A stretch of 10,130 bases of DNA from the NCBI GenBank assembly GCA_900757905.1, contig CAAEPN010000097.1, positions 1 to 10,130 on the forward strand, written 5' to 3'. A program made the translations under genes and the position numbers. How positions within the stretch are numbered: position 1 is the stretch's first letter; each line of letters begins with the position of its first letter. Below the pieces are notes generated by a model that saw only the letters and a list, made by a program, of their open reading frames with translations, did no database searches and had not been told where the DNA came from. The DNA comes from Clostridia bacterium (GTDB lineage Bacteria; Bacillota; Clostridia; Oscillospirales; CAG-382). Positions 8,220 through 10,130 of this stretch are shown here, one piece after another.

Positions 8220-8248
8220 TTGACAAACCGAAAAAAATGTGTTATACT
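8220..8248 (+). promoter_or_regulatory. SigA-type promoter of the rpmG-secE-nusG operon
   Basis: A consensus -35 TTGACA (8220-8225), 17-nt spacer and TATACT (-10, 8243-8248), with TG one base upstream of the -10, form a near-ideal vegetative promoter. Initiation is expected near 8255, giving a leader of about 130 nt before rpmG. It points away from the minus-strand operon promoter, with the two -35 boxes about 125 bp apart. Confidence 0.92.
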
Positions 8249-8254
8249 GCTTTT

Positions 8255-8387
8255 ACCTCTGTTGGAGGAGTTTTTTTGTTATGCGCTTTTTTGCGAAAGG
8301 TTGCTTTTGCTTTCGGTAAAGAGCGAAAACAAAAAACGGCTTCCGTCGAGGGAGGTAAAACCTTAAATTTACCGGGAGGTGTACAGA
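8255..8387 (+). promoter_or_regulatory. Structured 5' leader of rpmG
   Basis: The leader holds three SD-like motifs: GGAGGAG (8264-8270), GGGAGGT (8350-8356) and GGGAGGT (8374-8380). Only the last is placed for rpmG (6 nt from its ATG). The predicted 5' end starts ACCTC (8255-8259), which is complementary to GAGGT at both 8352-8356 and 8376-8380. Small hairpins are also possible at CGAAAG (8294-8299)/CTTTCG (8310-8315), ACGG (8336-8339)/CCGT (8343-8346) and GGTAAA (8354-8359)/TTTACC (8368-8373). No known riboswitch class is recognised. Post-transcriptional control is an inference. Confidence 0.4.
8281..8319 (+). CDS. Possible 12-residue leader peptide upstream of rpmG
   Basis: A short reading frame encodes MRFFAKGCFCFR, with GGAGGAG ending 10 nt before its ATG and a TAA stop at 8317-8319. 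It is rich in Phe (4) and Cys (2) and lies wholly inside the leader, about 26 nt after the predicted transcription start. Its second half overlaps the CGAAAG/CTTTCG hairpin. Being so short, it may be chance. The SD and its position in the transcript are the only support. Confidence 0.25.
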   Translation: MRFFAKGCFCFR

Positions 8388-8537
8388 ATGAGAGTGAAAA
8401 TAACACTCGTTTGCAGTGAATGCAAGCAAAGAAATTACGACTCTACAAAAAACAAGAAAAACGATCCTGACCGTCTTGAACTGAAAAAGTATTGCCGGTT
8501 CTGCCGTAAACACACCCTTCACAAAGAGTCCAAGTAA
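8388..8537 (+). CDS. rpmG: 50S ribosomal protein L33 (zinc-ribbon form)
   Basis: L33 is a small large-subunit protein near the ribosomal E site. The 49-residue product begins MRVKITLVCSEC and has four cysteines in two CxxC pairs (C9/C12, C36/C39), so it is the zinc-binding C+ paralogue. RNYDSTKNK (15-23) and LELKKYCRFCRKHTLHKE (30-47) match the family. The ATG at 8388 has GGGAGGTG 6 nt upstream. It heads the rpmG-secE-nusG operon, a standard arrangement, and ends 31 nt before secE. In other Firmicutes C+ forms may be exchanged for zinc-free paralogues under zinc limitation; no Zur-like box is evident here. Confidence 0.95.
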   Translation: MRVKITLVCSECKQRNYDSTKNKKNDPDRLELKKYCRFCRKHTLHKESK

Positions 8538-8568
8538 GGATTCACAAGTATAGTAAGGAGGATTTTTC

Positions 8569-8784
8569 ATGGCGGAAGAAACAAAGGTTCAAAAGCAATC
8601 CAAAGTCTCCAAGTTCTTTAAAGACTATAAGAGCGAATTCAAAAAGATCGTATGGCCGTCCAAAGAGGACACGCTCCGCATGAGCGCCGTGGTTGTCGCG
8701 GCTATCGTCGTGGCCAGCGTTGCGATCTTTCTTCTTGATCTCGGCTTCTCCAATGCGTTTGCCGCACTCGGCAACCTGATTTAA
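8569..8784 (+). CDS. secE: Preprotein translocase subunit SecE
   Basis: SecE clamps the SecY channel of the Sec translocase in the cytoplasmic membrane. The 71-residue product is the short single-span Gram-positive form. A charged, amphipathic N-terminal helix (about 13-25) is followed by the signature KKIVWPSKEDT (25-35) and one transmembrane helix at about 38-58. AAGGAGG (8555-8561) lies 7 nt before the ATG. It is followed by nusG with a 13-nt gap, as in nearly all bacteria. Confidence 0.95.
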   Translation: MAEETKVQKQSKVSKFFKDYKSEFKKIVWPSKEDTLRMSAVVVAAIVVASVAIFLLDLGFSNAFAALGNLI

Positions 8785-8797
8785 GCAGGTGCTTGGT

Positions 8798-9436
8798 ATG
8801 TCGAACGAACAAGCAGCGCTCTGGTATGTGATCCACACATATTCCGGTTATGAGAATAAAGTGGCTGCCAATATCGAACGTATGGTGGAAACACGCGGCC
8901 TTGAAAATCTGATTTTCGAAACGCGTATTCCGACCGAAATTTTGGTCGATTCCGAAGAGGAAGCGGACGAGTATCGCAAAGGCGACGATTATGTCGATGA
9001 GGACGATGTCTCCGAAGCCGATAAGGGCGACGATTATACCGACGATGAGGACATCGCCAAAAAGCGTAAGACCGGAAAGCCGACGGAACACAAGCTGTTC
9101 CCGAGCTATGTTCTCGTGAAAATGATCATGAACGACGAAACGTGGCATATTGTCCGCAATATCCGCGGTGTGACAGGCTTTGTCGGACCCGGAAGCAAGC
9201 CGGTTCCGCTGACCGAAAGGGAAGTGGAGGCGCTCGGCGTCGAGGTTCATGTCCGTAAGCCGGCGTATGCCGTGGGTGACAGCGTTATGGTCGTGGCAGG
9301 TCTTATTGCCGGTTCTATCGCAACCGTCGAAGAGATCGATGAAAGCACGGGACGCATCAAGATAAAAGCAAATATCGGCGGCAGAGAAACAGCCGTGGAG
9401 CTTGACGCCAACGAAGTAGAGCCGTTGAAGTCATAA
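8798..9436 (+). CDS. nusG: Transcription elongation factor NusG with acidic insertion
   Basis: NusG binds RNA polymerase through its NGN domain and other partners (Rho, S10) through its KOW domain. In this 212-residue product the NGN domain is recognisable: LWYVIHTYSGYENKV (8-22), ETRIPTE (41-47), LFPSYVLVKM (100-109) and VTGFVG (125-130). Between PTE and LFPSY there are 52 residues, against 16 in E. coli. The excess is an acidic stretch (about 51-88) containing two copies of KGDDY (61-65, 76-80) spaced 15 codons apart. The KOW domain (about 157-212) keeps GRETAVELD (195-203). Aligned by eye to E. coli NusG, however, F165 corresponds to G194, F144 to S173, F141 to I170 and the KOW glycine G146 to A175. 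I prefer the ATG at 8798 (AGGTG 6 nt upstream) over the GTG at 8789, which has no SD. NusG identity is certain; the partner interactions are open. Confidence 0.96.
   Translation: MSNEQAALWYVIHTYSGYENKVAANIERMVETRGLENLIFETRIPTEILVDSEEEADEYRKGDDYVDEDDVSEADKGDDYTDDEDIAKKRKTGKPTEHKLFPSYVLVKMIMNDETWHIVRNIRGVTGFVGPGSKPVPLTEREVEALGVEVHVRKPAYAVGDSVMVVAGLIAGSIATVEEIDESTGRIKIKANIGGRETAVELDANEVEPLKS
8978..9037 (+). repeat. 15-codon imperfect tandem duplication within nusG
   Basis: AA(A/G)GGCGACGATTAT occurs at 8978-8992 and again at 9023-9037, exactly 45 nt apart and in frame. The acidic codons after each copy (YVDEDDV and YTDDEDI) are also similar, so the second unit runs on to about 9055. This suggests the acidic NusG loop grew by in-frame tandem duplication. 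Confidence 0.75.
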
Positions 9437-9479
9437 CACGCGTATTGCCGCATACAAAAGCAAAAAACATCAAAAAACA

Positions 9480-9529
9480 AAAAGCACGCAGCCGTCCGTA
9501 TTGCCAGACGGACTATCGGCGCGGCTTTT
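9480..9529 (+). terminator. Attenuator/terminator-like hairpin after nusG
   Basis: A long interrupted stem can form: AAAAGC (9480-9485) with GCTTTT (9524-9529), CGC (9487-9489) with GCG (9521-9523), GCCG (9491-9494) with CGGC (9517-9520), and TCCGT (9495-9499) with ACGGA (9508-9512). It ends in TTTT and follows an A-rich stretch, like a bidirectional intrinsic terminator. No promoter is obvious between it and rplK, so partial read-through (attenuation) or RNA processing is more likely than full termination. Confidence 0.5.
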
Positions 9530-9552
9530 GTCCGGACTTTTTCCGGACGGAC
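9530..9552 (+). promoter_or_regulatory. Second leader hairpin with alternative pairing partner
   Basis: GTCCGGA (9530-9536) and TCCGGAC (9542-9548) form a perfect 7-bp stem with loop CTTTT. ACGGAC at 9547-9552 is identical to ACGGAC at 9508-9513, so GTCCGT (9494-9499) can pair with either copy. This allows mutually exclusive structures in the nusG-rplK leader. Whether they are used is unknown. Confidence 0.4.
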
Positions 9553-9566
9553 AGCGACAGCTGTCA

Positions 9567-9601
9567 GTGGGAGGAACTCTGTTCCGAAATCTTTTTACCA
9601 C
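9567..9601 (+). promoter_or_regulatory. Probable ribosomal protein L1 autoregulatory site
   Basis: GTGG (9567-9570) can pair with CCAC (9598-9601), enclosing an inner stem GGAAC (9573-9577)/GTTCC (9581-9585) and an asymmetric internal loop. A GTGGGAGG...ACCAC fold directly upstream of the rplK SD is, as I recall, the usual form of the mRNA site where L1 represses the rplK-rplA operon by mimicking its 23S rRNA site. The assignment rests on position and shape. A 10-bp palindrome GACAGCTGTC (9556-9565) adjoins it. Confidence 0.55.
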
Positions 9602-9621
9602 ATTCGGAGGTGTAAATTAAC

Positions 9622-10047
9622 ATGGCAAAGAAAATTACAGGCTATATCAAGCTTCAAATCCCGGCAGGCAAGGCGCTTCCCGCACCGCCGGTCGGTCCTG
9701 CGCTCGGTCAGCACGGCGTTAACATTGCCGGCTTCTGCAAGGAATTCAATGAGCGCACTAAGAAAGACATGGGTCTTATCATTCCGGTTATCATCACGGT
9801 TTATGCAGACCGTTCCTTTACCTTTATCACCAAAACGCCGCCGGCAGCCGTTCTGATCAAGAAGGCTCTCGGTCTTGAAAGCGCGTCCGGTCAGCCGAAC
9901 AAGAACAAGGTCGGTCAGCTCACCAAAGAGCAGGTCAAGCAGATCGCCGAAACCAAAATGCCCGATCTCAACGCTTCTTCCGTCGAATCTGCCATGAGCA
10001 TGATCGCGGGTACCGCTCGCAGCATGGGCATCACTGTGGAAGAATAA
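9622..10047 (+). CDS. rplK: 50S ribosomal protein L11
   Basis: L11 binds the GTPase-associated centre of 23S rRNA and takes part in elongation-factor function and stringent-response activation. The 141-residue product is of standard length. The N-terminal domain (1-72) carries KLQIPAGKALPAPPVGPALG (10-29) and the C-terminal RNA-binding domain (about 75-141) ends with GTARSMGI (130-137). Both are diagnostic. GGAGGTG (9606-9612) lies 9 nt before the ATG. It follows nusG after a structured 185-nt leader and precedes rplA by 15 nt, the conserved order of this cluster. Confidence 0.98.
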   Translation: MAKKITGYIKLQIPAGKALPAPPVGPALGQHGVNIAGFCKEFNERTKKDMGLIIPVIITVYADRSFTFITKTPPAAVLIKKALGLESASGQPNKNKVGQLTKEQVKQIAETKMPDLNASSVESAMSMIAGTARSMGITVEE

Positions 10048-10062
10048 GGGAGGTAAACGGAC

Positions 10063-10130
10063 ATGAAAAAGGGAAAGAAATATCTTGAAAGCGCAAAGCT
10101 TGTAGACAAATCCAAGCTTTACGATACTAC
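10063..10130 (+). CDS. rplA: 50S ribosomal protein L1 (5' end only)
   Basis: The first 22 codons (MKKGKKYLESAKLVDKSKLY and on) match the L1 N-terminus, where KGKKY followed by AKLVDxSKLYD is typical. The gene runs off the right edge, so most of the protein is not visible. GGGAGGT (10048-10054) lies 8 nt upstream of the ATG. L1 binds the 23S L1 stalk and is the usual autogenous repressor of rplK-rplA, consistent with the candidate site at 9567-9601. Confidence 0.93.
   Translation, partial: MKKGKKYLESAKLVDKSKLYDT

Noticed and set aside
8256..8277. CCTC/GAGG mini-hairpin followed by T7 as an intrinsic attenuator just after the rpmG promoter
   Set aside because: The stem is only 4 bp and about 20 nt from the transcript start, too weak and too early for convincing termination.
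8237..8419. 60-codon plus-strand frame across the rpmG leader
   Set aside because: It begins upstream of the predicted transcription start, inside the promoter, has no SD, and overlaps the start of rpmG.
8789..8797. GTG start for nusG adding three residues
   Set aside because: No SD precedes it. The AGGTG sequence that includes this GTG is better read as the SD for the ATG at 8798.
8702..9250. 182-codon minus-strand frame antisense to secE and nusG
   Set aside because: It is opposite two certain genes and has no recognisable family; a shadow frame.

Overview
The window reads as a piece of a low-to-mid GC Gram-positive chromosome, most likely a clostridial Firmicute. The reasons are strong AGGAGG-type ribosome binding sites throughout, the alpha2-type glycyl-tRNA synthetase, the lon-engB(ysxC) gene pair known from Bacillus and relatives, a zinc-ribbon L33 next to secE-nusG, and PlsY and AI-2E-family sequences of clostridial flavour. 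The genus cannot be settled from sequence alone. No mobile element, CRISPR array, tRNA or rRNA gene is visible.

Layout: positions 1-177 are a hairpin-rich intergenic segment. From 178 to 8002 six genes lie tightly packed on the minus strand, in transcription order: AI-2E family membrane protein, plsY, lon, engB, lysA and the glycyl-tRNA synthetase gene. Gaps are 1 to about 57 nt, and one strong extended -10 promoter (8067-8095) lies ahead of the first gene, so a single operon is plausible. It mixes membrane transport, phospholipid synthesis, protein quality control, ribosome assembly, lysine/DAP metabolism and tRNA charging. No T-box or lysine riboswitch is present in the short gaps before lysA or the synthetase gene.

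Positions 8003-8387 hold a divergent control region with two back-to-back promoters and an AT-rich imperfect palindrome between them. On the plus side follows a leader of about 130 nt that carries three SD-like motifs and a possible 12-residue leader peptide. From 8388 rightwards runs the classical transcription/translation cluster rpmG-secE-nusG-rplK-rplA, with rplA cut by the window edge. The nusG-rplK gap (9437-9621) contains a large attenuator-like hairpin, a second perfect hairpin with sequence that can pair alternatively, and a structure resembling the L1 autoregulatory site.

Gene content is mostly ordinary housekeeping. The most unusual item is NusG: it carries an acidic insertion of about 36 residues containing a 15-codon tandem duplication in the NGN domain, and its KOW domain lacks several residues that in E. 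coli NusG form the S10/Rho-binding surface. The leaders upstream of rpmG and rplK are the next most interesting. I found no convincing new defence or mobile system.
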